Source of the DNA: Flaccisagitta enflata
Lineage: Eukaryota; Chaetognatha; Sagittoidea; Aphragmophora
Assembly: GCA_965153355.1 (NCBI GenBank)
Contig: OZ231126.1
Location: 51,646,001 to 51,710,000, forward strand
Length of the DNA stretch: 64,000 bases
Direction: 5' to 3'
The position numbers and the translations under genes were made by a program. The notes beneath the pieces were generated by a model that was not told the origin of the DNA, ran no database searches, and worked only from the letters and a program-made list of their open reading frames with translations. Shown piece by piece: positions 1 through 11,575 of this stretch; position 1 is the first letter of the stretch, and every line of letters begins with the position of its first letter.

Positions 1-81
1 TTGTCAAATGCAAAAAAGTATTAAGCTTTTACTCCTTGATGCTTCATCTTTATGACCGGGAATCATTTTCCTCCTATAGTA

Positions 82-1055
82 ACTATGGCAAAATAAAAAA
101 GCGAACAAATTTTGAGAGAGCAAAAACAAAAGAAGATGTTGACCAATTTGCACAAAATTTACAGGGAGTGATAACCATGATATGGACTATGTCTGGTTAA
201 AATTTCATCAAAATCCGTTGAATACTTTAGCCGTTATCATGTTTTTACTGTAGTCACCTCTTTTTTTGACTGCCAGAGATGACATTTATCCTAAATCAAA
301 ATAATTCCATTTCTAGTAAAATCAGCATTGTGCAAAAAGTTTTGGGAGTTTTGTTATGATTTTTGAACTGTAGTCTGATGGCGCTATTTACTAATAATAG
401 GCAAAATTCGCTTCTACTCAGGTAAACTCTAGTGGGGTAGATATTGGTTGATTGTAACCTTACTCAGGATAAGAAATATTCAGCTACCTGTAAGAATATT
501 TTTGCAATTTGGGAGACTAAAAATGCTTCCATCTTCACAAAAATTTTACTGGAGATTACTCATATGTACAAAAGTTACCAGTTAAAAAATTATGATAATC
601 GGTAAAAAACTATGGCCACAGCATTACTTTATATTTCAGTTTTCATCTTCATTGACTTCATTCTTAAACCCATGAAAAACAGTTTTGGAAAATTTGCTGT
701 TTCTGCTAAAATGACCGGTGTTTTGTTATGAAATTTTTACCACAGCCTGTTAACAATGTGGTCTACTTCCACTTCAAATTTCATCAAAATCGGACTAGAT
801 TTAGTGTGGTTTTTTTTAATTTGTTTATTCATTCTTTGAAAATTCTTATGTGTGTACGTTGAATTTCTGATCATCGGACAAGCACTTTAAAAAAATCTAT
901 AATTCCTAAACTATTTAGAGCAGGACATCGATTTTTTCAGTGATGCTTAACAATACCAAAAAGTAACTCCAGTAAAAATTTCAGCACACTGAGTGAATTT
1001 TAAAAGGATTTATAAGCAAAAGAAGTAACTGTTTGCTTTTTTGTTTTGCCATAGT
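82..1055. mobile_element. MITE with ACTATGGCAAA termini, 974 bp
   Basis: The left end reads ACTATGGCAAAATAAAAAAG and the right end is its near reverse complement (CTTTTTTGTTTTGCCATAGT). A TA dinucleotide flanks each side (80-81 and 1056-1057), as expected for a Tc1/mariner-type target duplication. The interior is AT-rich with no credible coding frame, so this is a non-autonomous element. A second, shorter element with the same termini lies at 35980-36354. The family assignment is inferred from termini and TA only. Confidence 0.7.
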
Positions 1056-1080
1056 TAACATGAAACAACTAAATAAGAAA

Positions 1081-1934
1081 CAGGTCACCCAAGGGCAATA
1101 TTTGGTCAGCGATACCCGTGCATGATGGTGAATTGGAGTGAGGGGAAGCAGGACAGCGGCCCCAAAGGAAACAAAGTTCTGTAGAACACAGGGGGATTTT
1201 CGTTTGTCCATTCGTCCATCTTTCCTGAGATGGCAAAGTTGGAGCCTTTGAGGGTAAATTGGTGGCCTGAAATGGCTGATTTGAGGAAAGAAAGGAAAGA
1301 TTTGAGACCTGAGAAGGCAGATTTCAGGCCTGAGAGGGCAAATTTCAACTCTGAGATGGCAGCTTAAAGGCCTAAGAGGGCTGATTTCAAGCATGATATG
1401 GCAGATTTCAGGCCAAAGAGGGAAGATTTCAGGCCTAAGAAGGCAGATTTCAGGCCTGAGGGTACCAATTTCAAGCGAAAGAGGCCTGATTTTGGGCCTG
1501 AGAGGTCTGATGGGGGGGACAAACGGACTAACAGAATGACGGATGGATGGACAAACAAATGTCCCCCTATGTTTTACAGGACTTTGTCCCCTTTGGGGCA
1601 GCTGCCAAAAAAAAAAAAAAAATGGAGAGGTTCTGGTGCTACTCTGAGGGCAGAGTTCAACTCTGAGATGGCAACTTAAAGGCCTAAGAGGTCTGGTTTC
1701 AAGCCTGATATGGCAGATTTCAGGCCAAAGAGGGAAGATTTGAGGCCTAAGAGTAAGAAGGCAGATTTCAGGACTGAGGGTACCGATTTCAAGCATAAGA
1801 TGCCTGATTTTTGAGCCTGAGAGGTCTGATGGGGGGACAAACGGACTAACAGAATGACGGATGGACGGACAAACGAATGTCCCCTCATGTTCTACAGGAC
1901 TTTGTCCCCTTCGGGGCCGCTGCCCAAAAAAAAA
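1081..1934 (+). mobile_element. FB2 repeat, D subfamily, two tandem bodies
   Basis: The leader contains TGGTCAGCGATACCC at about 1107. A short hairpin region follows, then the arm CAGCGGCCCCAAAGG. The body is an array of units of roughly 26 bp with the core GGCCTGAGAGGGCAGATTTC. The 3' end is CCTTCGGGGCCGCTGCCC plus an A-run at 1926-1934. An earlier 3' end of the same kind with a 15-A run lies near 1594-1620. It is followed by a motif (GGAGAGGTTCTGGTGCTACTC-like) that recurs after the final end, so the body was duplicated. The same leader occurs at 23633. Apparent ORFs here are translations of the array. Confidence 0.65.
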
Positions 1935-2355
1935 TTGGAGAGGTTCTGGTGCTACTCAGAGACCACTTTTTTTTTTAAGAATAACTCTACATGCTTGAGC
2001 TTTCACTATCAAACACTGTTGCCAATTTCCTTGGACATACGTGAGAAATGATGAAAATGGCTTCAACTGAGGGTCGTTGAAAGTGCATCAATTGGAAATT
2101 GGGCTTAAGAAATATCCGATGAACCTTAACCGTGCGTTGATTCAAGTATCGCTTCATCTGGCGAGTGGAAGTTTCACATTTTTATTCAATTTGATACAAA
2201 TAATCTCTGTAACAAGTCAAATGAAAAGTCTTTTTAAGCAAAAAAGTTGAATTCATACTAGACAAAATTCTTATGGGTTAAGTAAGATACGCTGAAGCAA
2301 AGCCTTGCGTAGCATGGCATCAACCAAAAACGTTCAATAGTTGTGCAGGAATCAT
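1935..2355. other. No gene seen
   Basis: AT-rich sequence with no repeat or coding signal that I can support. Confidence 0.5.
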
Positions 2356-2434
2356 GTACGAGTGGACAGATATTTTAAGTCACTTATGTTTATCAGTTAA
2401 ACATAAGTGACTTAAAATATCTGTCCACTCGTAC
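2356..2434. repeat. Perfect inverted repeat (37-bp arms, 5-nt loop)
   Basis: Arm 2356-2392 is the exact reverse complement of 2398-2434, with loop TCAGT. The arm begins GTACGAGTGGACAGATATTT. No mismatch is visible over 37 bp, which implies a recent origin or selection. No known element termini are evident. Confidence 0.9.
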
Positions 2435-2509
2435 AAGATTTCCAAGATCTTTTCCAAGACCATGTCCTTTATGTTTTTGTGTTTTATCCTATCCGATCCA
2501 CACTCCTGT

Positions 2510-2634
<125 letters not shown>

Positions 2635-2640
2635 CTTCCT

Positions 2641-2735
2641 TGTTGTCCGTCCATCCGTCCGATCCGTCCGTGACACGGAGTCGAAAAGTGTGAAAACGAA
2701 CATTCCACCCCTGCCCACCCGTCCGCAATAATTAT
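2641..2735 (-). repeat. FB1 fragment
   Basis: Contains the (GTCC)n stretch, the GAGTCGAAAAGTG segment and CCCCTGCCCACCCGTCCGC typical of FB1 copies such as 28470-28652 and 40222-40400. Both ends are missing. Confidence 0.6.
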
Positions 2736-2802
2736 TGACCGTGATCAGAGAGTTTTTTGAGAGGCTTTTGGTTTTTGACTCGTTCTTCACCTTTTCTACG
2801 AG

Positions 2803-2965
<163 letters not shown>

Positions 2966-3347
2966 GAAAAAGAAAGTGAGAGAAACAGAAAAAGAAAAAA
3001 AGAAAGACAGTTAAAACGACAAAGTGACAGATTACAAAAGAGGTGGCAAGGGGGATACAGTTAAATGGCGTTTTATGTGGCGACATCACATTAAATGAAA
3101 AAGAAAATGAAGAAAAAAAAGGAAGGAAAAAAAGAGTAGAAAAAAGAGCAAAACACACTTATTCGCCTTCTTGAATCCCTTTAGTTTCCACTTTCACCGT
3201 TTCTTTTGTCTCTTATACTCTAACTTATTTCTTTTTCATAAGTTTTTTTTCTCGGTTTACTCGAAAAAAAGCTTTTCTTGCATTTTAGCGCAAGTACATA
3301 GTTGCAAAACAAATGGCTTGCCTGCTAAGCGGTATAAATCTTTGTTC

Positions 3348-3810
3348 CTTTTTGGGCAGCGGCCCCAAAGGGCCGATGTCCTGTAGGACACAGGGGTGAA
3401 TTTCCATACGTCCGTCCATATGTCTGTCCGTCCGTCCGTATGTATGTACGTCCCCCCCTGAAGCTTCTCGAGCCTCAAATTCCCATCAAATAACATGGGA
3501 AATTGACAAAATGCAAACTACCCATTGAATAACATGGAAAGTTTACAAAAGAACAAAAAAATGTCTGTTTCCCATTGAATAATATGGAAAATTGATGAAA
3601 ACTGAGAAAAGAATTTCCATTGAATAACATGGCAAATAGGCAAGAAATTGAAAAAAAAATGCAACTAAGGCCTCACATATGCCCTTTTAGGTCGTATGCA
3701 AATTCACCCCTGTGTCCTACAGGACATCGGCCTTTTGAGGCCGCTGCCCTGCTCTCACTCCACTTCTTCAGCTAATCACTCCAAGCAGGGCATCGGGTAC
3801 CGCTGACCAT
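3348..3810 (-). mobile_element. FB2 repeat, foldback copy
   Basis: On the minus strand: leader TGGTCAGCGGTACCC, a GCCCTGCTT...GAGCAGGGC hairpin, the GGCAGCGGCC arm, body, then the 3' end GGGGCCGCTGCCCAAAAA. The two arms extend about 50 bp inward and share the GATGTCCTGTAGGACACAGG segment. Internally there are about four degenerate ~58-bp units built on CCCATTGAATAACATGG (about 3480-3640). Confidence 0.7.
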
Positions 3811-4981
3811 GTGCGATCCTTGGATGACTTGTTCCTGTCCTTTCTTTCCTTGCTTCTGTCCTTTCCTCTTCCATCCACCCTTCATAGTTTGTTAACTTTG
3901 GTACTTATTAGATCATTTATTCATTCATAAATGACATTCATTCATAAAGAATATTCAAACATAAAAAACATTCATAAAAAAAATGAACCATTCATTCATA
4001 AGAAACATTCAGGGCTTCCAGTTGTCCCACATGAGAAAAATCAATAATTAGGTTTGTGGTGATTAATACGAAGTACAAGCCACTCATTTTTAGATGCCCA
4101 AGTCTCTGCCATCGATCACTATCAATGTAGCATTACATAACAGAGACAGTTATAGCATCACAATACACTAGGAAGCATGCTGCACTGAAATGCGAAGTTG
4201 TGTGTTTTCCTAGCAACGAGTTACTAAGATACTAGCCAGAAACAACGAGTTCCAAAGGCCGAATCAATTGAAATATATGTTACTCAATTCAAATCAGTGC
4301 AAATCAAGCTGAGGTTGTGAAAATTAGTGGTACGTTTTTTTACAAGTTCCTGACTGCAAAAAGGCATGAAATTTTATGTGTGATATCAGACAGAGGTAGT
4401 GAAGGGCCACCCGATCTGCTTTATGAGAATTACCCATTTCTTGCTACCTTCAAATTAAAATTGACTTGATTTACCTACTTAAGATGGCTTTCACTGAACA
4501 TTTAAAATCGCACGGTCATTAGTATGCATCTACTTTACCCAAAACTCTAATTCGTTCAGATTTTTAGGGTCCAGGGTCATCAGAATATGTACTGATCTGA
4601 GGACATGATTTTGCTTATTTGGTCTATGTTGTAAATAGGCGATGGAGGCTGTTGGCAGTGTCAGTTACTCAATTTTTGGTGCTCATTGGATATCGTTAGC
4701 ACCTCCCAGGCCCGATGAAGCTGTCTTAGTCAGTTCAGATTGGCCACCTCTCGTCCCTTCATTCAAAGAGGACTCATCGTTGGCCTACTTGGCCTTGTTT
4801 ACCTGTTTTGACTTTTGACTATATTTACAACATTTACACGTGGCCCATTACTAAACCTGAAACAGACCTCTGGATAACCAATCACTATAATTTAGCAAAC
4901 CATCACCTGCCCCTAACCCTAATCTCATCTTTGTGTCCTTTCACCGCTAACCACTACCGAGTGGCCATTTTGATCTTCTTT
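3811..4981. other. Non-genic stretch
   Basis: A degenerate array of ATTCATAAA-like units occupies about 3915-4015. The rest looks like unique AT-rich sequence with no coding or structural signal that I can support. Confidence 0.5.
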
Positions 4982-5192
4982 TTTTAGACGCGTGCTACGC
5001 GACTCTACACCCCGCTTTGTCCGTCCATCTGTCCATCCATCCGTCCATCCATTGGTCATTTTGGACACATTTTAATTTTTCTGCTTTCTATTCTTTGACC
5101 TCACTACTGCTACCCAAATGGTCTAGTGACCTCAAATACGGCCCCTGCCCACCGGCACGCGACTAGGGTAGCCGTGTGTCCGGCCTTGTTTT
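4982..5192 (-). mobile_element. FB1 repeat, near full length
   Basis: On the minus strand it runs from AACAAGGCCGGACACACGGC through AGTCGCGTGCCGGTGGGCAG, a middle segment with TTTGAGGTCACTAGACCATT, and GGACAAAGC. It ends in the hairpin AGTCGCGTAGCACGCGTCT followed by an A-rich tail. The 5' subterminal arm is complementary to the 3' end. Confidence 0.75.
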
Positions 5193-5273
5193 TAATCTCC
5201 TCACTTCACACCAGTTAACGGGTTATCAATAGAAACAAAGCTATATCAGTTAGATCTCCTCAGGAAAATAGCT

Positions 5274-5510
5274 ACGTTTTTAGGTGCGACAAAGCACCTG
5301 TATAACTGGCTGTGTCCGTTGGTCGGTCGGGTAACGCATTCGTTCGACGATCCACACGTCGCACCTTATTGGCCTTGTTGACCTGTTATCTACTTTTTAG
5401 GTGCGACAAAGCACCTCTATAACTGGCTGTGTCCGTTGGTCGGTCGGGTAACGCATTCGTTCGACGATCCACACGTCGCACCTTATTGGCCTTATTGACC
5501 TGTTATCTAC
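5274..5510 (-). repeat. FB1b repeat, tandem duplicate (~117-bp unit)
   Basis: Two almost identical units sit head to tail. On the minus strand each reads AACAAGGCCAATAAGGTGCG (or AATAAGGCC), a segment with GTGTGGATCGTCGAACGAAT, GACCAACGGACACAGCC, then the hairpin AGGTGCTTTGTCGCACCT and a run of A. The downstream GACCTGTTATCTACT is also duplicated, so the tandem event included flanking sequence. Confidence 0.8.
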
Positions 5511-5796
5511 TTCTTTTACTTTTTACCCCTCTCTGCTTCTTCCCTCCCTGCCCAATGCCCCGATGTCCATTCCTATCTGATCCTTATTTTGTTCTACACT
5601 TCTCGCTTCCGCGGGCTAAATCTGTCTCCACCTCTTCAATCACTTTTCCTTTCTTTTTCTTCTCTTTCCTCTTCCTCCTCCTCCTCCTCCTCCTCTTTCT
5701 CCTTCTTCACTTTTTTTCTGCTTTCCTCCCTCCTTTCCTTCTCGGTCATTTTGAAAGCTCTTTCTTTCTCGTTTTTTTTTCTCGTCTTCCTTTTTA

Positions 5797-6040
5797 GTCG
5801 CCGGCTAAGCGACTCTATAAGAGGGTGTGTCCCTTGGTCTGAATGTCTGAGACTGAGTGTCCGTCACGCGAAATTTCGGATGCCGCGAAATTGACCGTGT
5901 TTGTGATTTCTGAGCATAACAGCCCCTGCCCACCCAAAATACAGACACTGACCACTGATTAACTGCCCCAGCCCCTCAGTGTACTACCCCTGCCCACCCG
6001 CCAGCCACTGCTTATCGGCCGTGTATCCGGCCTTGTTCTG
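5797..6040 (-). mobile_element. FB1 repeat
   Basis: On the minus strand: AACAAGGCCGGATACACGGC at the 5' end, GGGTGGGCAGGGG twice in the middle, and the terminal hairpin AGTCGCTTAGCCGGCGACT followed by AAAAA. The middle is more diverged than in the other copies. Confidence 0.7.
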
Positions 6041-6182
6041 AAAAGAAGAAAAGTAAAAAGATAAAAAAGATGTTGTGGCACACACTCTTATCCCACCTTC
6101 ATTGACCTAATCTTGCCTGCTATAATAGCGGTACAAGGATATCTGCATTAATATTTTTTTCCCTCATTAGTTCCAGGCCCGC

Positions 6183-6228
<46 letters not shown>

Positions 6229-6627
6229 ATATATCGCTTTATTCTCGATGTTATCTACGTCGTCATCCTCGGTCAGGCCGGTCGACCGCCCAGTGGACCG
6301 CCAACGATGAGCCTCATCACATGTCCTTTCAGGTACTACGACGTCATATCAGTGTTGGAATGCCCTTGAAAACAATATCCGAGGCAATTTTCTCTCAATC
6401 ATGCGCGAGTGATGGCATTTATCTTGTGTTGCTACCGACTTCACAGTGATATTCCAGGACTTGCATCAAAGAAATTGAAAAGAAATGAAACAAGGTCATT
6501 AGACCTAAGTCACGTGCGTCGGCATTTCACACAAGGTCGGACAAACAGACAGGCAGACAAAAATGACCTTTGAATTAGCCAACAGGTTCTTATTGATACC
6601 CTAGAACCTTTAAAATGTCTCTAAAAC
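6041..6627. other. No gene seen; short TC/GT microsatellite
   Basis: (TC)n followed by (TG)n lies at about 6186-6230. Nothing else can be supported. Confidence 0.5.
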
Positions 6628-6716
6628 GCTTTTTAAATAACTTTGTGACCTACGGACGGACGCACGGACGGACCGAAAAGTGGCTTATAGAGTCGCGTAG
6701 TACGCGACTAAAAAGT
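6628..6716 (+). repeat. FB1 3' fragment
   Basis: ACGGACGGACGCACGGACGG, then CTTATAGAG and the terminal hairpin AGTCGCGTAGTACGCGACT plus AAAAA. The 5' half is absent. Confidence 0.7.
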
Positions 6717-6856
6717 TAAAGACAGCCCTAATGCCGATGATGGTCGAGTGCGGTTGAGCAGGGGGTAGTAATCTACAAAACGTTTCAATTTTCATGTCTT
6801 AAACAAATTGAGAACCAACTTTAATGGTCGTGTCAGTGGGGCTGGGGCTGTTGTGC

Positions 6857-6960
6857 AAACGAGGCCGAATAAACGGCTACCCAAGTCGAGTGCGGGTGGG
6901 CGGGGGCAGTGATGAAAAGACTAATCAATCATTTTGGCAGGGCTAGGGGCAATGATGCTG
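6857..6960 (+). repeat. FB1 5' fragment
   Basis: AACGAGGCCGAATAAACGGC, then TACCCAAGTCGAGTGCGGGTG and GGGCGGGGGCAGTGATG match the FB1 5' half. No 3' end follows. Confidence 0.6.
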
Positions 6961-7100
6961 TAATCACACTCAAACGACAAAATGGTGTATCCGACCCACC
7001 AACAGCCCAGGCGATTCTGCATTTTTCTATACCACCTTGGAAATAAGTATAGCGACATCTTCAACTAAAGATAGCTCAGCTTCCAGAACAGTTTAGGTCA

Positions 7101-7890
7101 TTTCCACAATAAACCGGCCCAGCTGAAATTCATGATGTAACAGGCAAAAATATTGTTTTTATCATGCTAATCCTTTTTTTATGATAGAAGTTGTTGTAAC
7201 ACATTACTTGGAATTCAGTGCCTAGCTGATATCCTTCATACTTAAAATTTTGATAGGCTATCTAGCAAAAAATAAGCCAAAATAACCCCCTTTTTTATGT
7301 CACACTGATGTCACACTTAAAACCACAATGAAAAAGATATAAAAAAATCATTAAGCCTACCCAACTATGGGTCATTTTTATTTAATTGCAATCCCTAAAG
7401 AACAATTAAAGATTATATGGCAACCAATTGTTGTTAACTATGCAAAAATTCCACTTTTAGTTGATGTATCTAAAATGATGATTTATTTGATTTTGATACA
7501 TAGTAGTATACTATACTTTAAATGACCATATCTTAAGTATTATGAAAATTTTCTTTTTTCCCCCTTTAGTATAGACATAACCCAAGTTTCATGCAAAATT
7601 TCAGACCTTAATGTCAATTCTAGCCAGAGATATTGATTTTTGAAGAGAGTGACGGAAAATGTTAACACCCTGTTACTCTAATGTTACTCTGATTACGATG
7701 AAAACTAACATAGTTGAACACATTTCAAGTATTAGAATATTTTTTTTATATGATCCGAAAGAGTATCAAATTCTGAGCATAGGGCTCAAATTTTGAGCTA
7801 ATAGGTGCAACCATTATGAAATTATGACATTTTTATCAATGTTAACAAATTCAGTCGCCTTATTTCCGCTAGTCTAGTTTATTGTGGAAA
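7101..7890. mobile_element. Candidate MITE, TTTCCACAATAAAC termini
   Basis: TTTCCACAATAAAC at 7101 is matched by its reverse complement GTTTATTGTGGAAA at 7877-7890. The interior is AT-rich and non-coding. No clear target duplication is seen, so the limits are tentative. Confidence 0.4.
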
Positions 7891-8429
7891 CTGCCTTTAA
7901 AACTTTTTCAAAAAAAGCAAATTAATCTTTTTCAAATTATCTCTAGAATGATTGCAATCTGGTTCTTGTAGCTTTAACCGTTTAGAATTGGCAAGCGAAA
8001 GAATGAAAACATTAATTTTCAAAAATGCAAAAAAATCAAGCATGAAAAAGTCAATTTTTTAGTGAGTTTCTACTAAGAATATCTTGGCTTCTAAAAGAGC
8101 AAAAAACTTTTTAAAAAAGGCAAATTAATCTTCATCCAAAAATCTTTAAGATGAGCACAATCTGGTTTCTGTAGCTTTAATTGTTTTGAAATTACAAGCA
8201 AGACAATAAACCTGTATGTAAAACGATTTGTTTATCAAAGTTTGTTGAAGAGATGTGAAACCAAATCATCCTTTTCAATATCAAAAGCTATACAGTGTGC
8301 TTGAAATAAGAAAAACTCAAATCATCTGTTATTTAAAAACATTATATTACCCTCTTGCACTTTCAGTATAATGTTTTGATCAAAACTTGATGAATTAATC
8401 AATGATTTGTCTAGGTGTCGGTATACTTT

Positions 8430-8530
8430 TTTCCAAGGTTGTACAATACAATACACTATACAATACTTAAAAGTATTGGGCCAATACAATGCAATACTAA
8501 TACAAAACAATACCATCAAAAATTATATAC
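8430..8530. repeat. AATAC-rich repeat segment
   Basis: Irregular ACAATAC/AATAC repeats, related to 10703-10737 and to the element at 34806-35820. The LINE fragment lies between this segment and the 10.7-kb segment, so the two may be ends of one interrupted element. Confidence 0.5.
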
Positions 8531-8697
8531 AATACTTTACAATATTATGCTCAAATTATTGTAAGACTTTAATTCAATTTTTGATAAAAAAATGGTCTAT
8601 AAATATTATATACTCAATTCTAACATACTTTTTAAAAAAACTTCTCTGATTTTTGTTTTGTTTTTTGGTTTCTCACTCTCTCTCTTTTTGTTCGTCT

Positions 8698-8698
8698 T

Positions 8699-8753
<55 letters not shown>

Positions 8754-8796
8754 TTCACTTTCTCTCTCTCTCTCTCTCCCTCTCCCTCCTTCCCTC
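8698..8796. repeat. (TGTC)n then (TC)n microsatellite
   Basis: About nine TGTC units followed by imperfect CT dinucleotides. It directly abuts the 5' edge of the LINE fragment. Confidence 0.9.
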
Positions 8797-8797
8797 A

Positions 8798-9275
8798 AAT
8801 AGTCATACTTGGTCCAACCATGTTTTTGTGTTACATCAACGATATGTCAAATGCGCTTAACTGTGGGCTTTTGTTGTATGCAGACGATAGTGCATTACTC
8901 TACAGTGGTCCGGACCCCACTGTAGTAGCTGATTTTCTTAGTAGAGAACTTTCGGTTTGTCAGAGATGGCTGGTTGATAACCGTCTCTCCCTTCACTTGG
9001 GAGAGACGGAATGTATTTTGTTTGGCACTAAATGAAGGCTTGGATCTGGTGTTAATTTTGAAGTGAAGCTGGAGGCCACGATTGTCAAGCAAGTCACTTC
9101 TGTCAAATACCTCAATGTCTGCTTAGACAAGTGTCTTGATTTTTCTGACCATGTTGACAAGGTATCAAAAAAGGCCCGAGGAAAATTGCAGTTTCTTTAT
9201 CGAAATAAGGATTATTTGAACCAGCAGACACGAAAACTTTTTTGTCAAGTACTTATCTTTTCTAGTCTTGAATAG
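8798..9275 (+). pseudogene. LINE reverse transcriptase fragment, part 1
   Basis: The frame carries typical non-LTR RT palm motifs: ILGPTMFLCYINDM, then the catalytic YADD at 8877-8888, then CQRWLVDNRLSLHLGETEC, and after an in-frame TGA at 9033 the VKYLNVCLDKCLDFSDHVD segment. The 5' part of the element (fingers, endonuclease) is missing and the fragment begins next to a microsatellite. The order and motifs fit a Jockey/CR1-like LINE, but the clade cannot be resolved from this piece. The frame ends at a TAG at 9273, in AGTCTTGAATA, which recurs at the start of part 2. Non-functional because of truncation, a stop and the interruption. Confidence 0.85.
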
Positions 9276-9374
9276 AGTTGGGATAACTTATGTCGTGACT
9301 GTTGATTCCGACAGTCACACCCCATGGTGACAGTCATTTGACATCATGGTCAAAAACCGTTACAACTTATTGAC

Positions 9375-9557
<183 letters not shown>

Positions 9558-9667
9558 ATGTCGAAAAGAGGCTGTGTTAGTTAACTGGTGGGTTGGTTGG
9601 GTGGTCAGCTGGCAACAAAGTTAATTGACCATCCAAACAGCCATTTCGTGTAAAGTTTTATATGAAC

Positions 9668-9772
9668 AAGGCCAAGTAGGCCAATAAGGTGTGACATGTG
9701 GATCGTCAATCCAACCAACCAACTGACGGACATAGCCAGTTATAGAGGTGCTTTGCCGCATCTAAAAAAAAG
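9668..9772 (+). repeat. FB1b repeat
   Basis: AACAAGGCCAAGTAGGCC at the 5' end, GGTGTGACATGTGGATCGTC, then GACGGACATAGCCAGTTATA and AGGTGCTTTGCCGCATCT plus an A-run. The arms are partly decayed compared with the 23-kb copy. Confidence 0.75.
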
Positions 9773-9807
9773 CTTCAATCATTTCCAATTAACGACTCAA
9801 CGTAGTA

Positions 9808-9860
9808 ATTCATTCATTCATTCATTCATGCATTCATTCATTCATTCATTCATTTGTTTA
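9808..9860. repeat. (ATTC)n microsatellite
   Basis: About a dozen CATT units with one CATG and one TTTG interruption. Confidence 0.9.
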
Positions 9861-10077
9861 TTCATCCAGTTCTTCATCCAATGTTATTCTGCCAAGACTG
9901 AAAAGAGGGAACCAATTCTAAATGAGCTTATCATTAGGTCTGCTGCAAAATGTAGAATTAAAACGGAAATGGCATGTCCGCAAATTCAGCAAAGTCAAAG
10001 TCGATACTTATGAGAAGACATTTGAGGGAAACAAAACTTGAGATAACCAAATGTTTTTTTGCTAAGGTTGATGATCT

Positions 10078-10522
10078 CCAGTCTTGAATACTGTTCTTCG
10101 TCGTGGTACAATGGCCTTTCAATTTCTCTTTCCGAGTCGCTTAATGTTTTTCAACGTAAATGTGCAAGATTTGCCCTTTTCCTTTCACATTGTAGTCACA
10201 TAGGGCCCAAACATTTTCCAAATTTGTCGTTGTTCCCCTTTCTGAAAATGGTAAAATATTTCAACCTGGTTCATACTTTTAAAGTAAAAGCTGTCTTTCC
10301 CCATCCTATCTCAGTCAAAGCTTTATGCATGTTTCTGATGTTCATCGGTACAGTTTGAGGCAAAGTAGTCTAAATTTTTCCCTTGCCCGTTGTTCTAGTC
10401 CTACTGGCACTTTTAATCGAGAAGCTATCTGTGGCTGGAACTCACTGCCCTCTGATCATAAGGAAATCAGGTCTCTGCCCCTTTTCAAAACTTGTCTGAA
10501 AATGCATTTGATGTCATCATGA
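10078..10522 (+). pseudogene. LINE reverse transcriptase fragment, part 2 (C-terminal)
   Basis: Continues part 1 in the order expected for a LINE RT thumb/C-terminal region: SSLEYCSSSWYNGLS, NVFQRKCARFAL, HIGPKHFPNLSLFPFLKMVK and YFNLVHTFK. A frameshift near 10325 moves the frame to one reading MHVSDVHRYSLRQSS and ending WNSLPSDHKEIRSLPLFKTC, which matches the usual LINE ending. The two halves abut at a duplicated AGTCTTGAATA, so they were probably one copy before the insertion, although two separate copies cannot be excluded. Confidence 0.8.
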
Positions 10523-11161
10523 TAAGTGTCTCATATCGATTTTAGTCTTGTTCCCCAGTATTTTCGTTTCCGCTTTTATATCTTTTATCGCCTAATTATT
10601 ATGATATGTTATAATGGACTTCAATGGAAACAAATCTTCTGATCTTTTTGAGCTTACCATGATAATAGGCCGCAAGCCGTTGATATTCAACCTTGCTGCT
10701 TTTACCGAATACAATACTACAATACAAAACAATACATATGCTTATCTGAAGAAACAAAGCACTTCCTGTAAAATCAATCTACTTCAGTCACTTGTTTTCA
10801 CTAGCCAAGGATTAATTCAAGGGACAAAAGATCAGAAAATCAATCTCTTTAAGTCACTTGTTTTCACTTGCCAATGATTAACTCTTGAAAGACAAAAGAC
10901 AAGAAAATTGATCTCTTTATGGCTCTTTCTTTTTTCAGTTGGTTGCTTTCTTTTCTTATCTATGCAGTCATCTAAGCAGACATATCTACTTTTTTTCATC
11001 ATCTACTTTGTCTTTTTTTGACCATTTTACTTTTTTTACTACTTTTGGGAAAGAATTATCATGTATTGTATCATATTGGGAAATTTACCGACATAAACTG
11101 TAGCTTTGAGAAGTCTGAAAACAGTTAAAAAAACTCCCCTACTCAAAATAACCAAAAAAAG
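10523..11161. other. LINE 3' tail region and AATAC repeats
   Basis: The first part may be LINE 3' UTR. AATAC-type repeats lie at 10703-10737. Two copies of a segment around TCACTTGTTTTCACT (10788 and 10855) form a short ~65-bp duplication. No gene seen. Confidence 0.45.
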
Positions 11162-11162
11162 A

Positions 11163-11197
<35 letters not shown>

Positions 11198-11276
11198 AAA
11201 AGCAAAAAAAAAGTCAAAAAACCCAAAAAAAACAAAAAAAAAAAAAAAAAAACAAAAAAAAAACAAAAACAAAACA
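11162..11276. repeat. Poly(A)-rich low-complexity tract
   Basis: Almost pure A with occasional C or G. Lysine-rich frames here are artefacts. Confidence 0.9.
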
Positions 11277-11575
11277 GTGCGATCAAACAGTATTCGCGTA
11301 TCCATGGTTAGAAATGTGACAGACCCACCAACTGTCACAGCAAGTTACTAAGTCGCGCGTCACTGTGAGTGACAAAGAATATAAACAAAAAAAAAAAAAA
11401 CATCTCTTTTTCTTCATTAAAGATGAAGCAGCAATTCTTGATAAGTTTGGCAGCTCAATCCAAAAGTCGAAAATATGTGGGAAAAGTTCCAAAGGTCAAT
11501 CTTTGCCATCAAATGTATTCTTGGAATCCAGGAAGTCGTGATAAACTTCGCAATGACAGCCATCGAGTTTCTAAA

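Noticed and set aside
981-1796. 271-aa minus-strand frame
   Set aside because: The Leu-Arg-Pro periodicity comes from the FB2 D array, not from a protein family.
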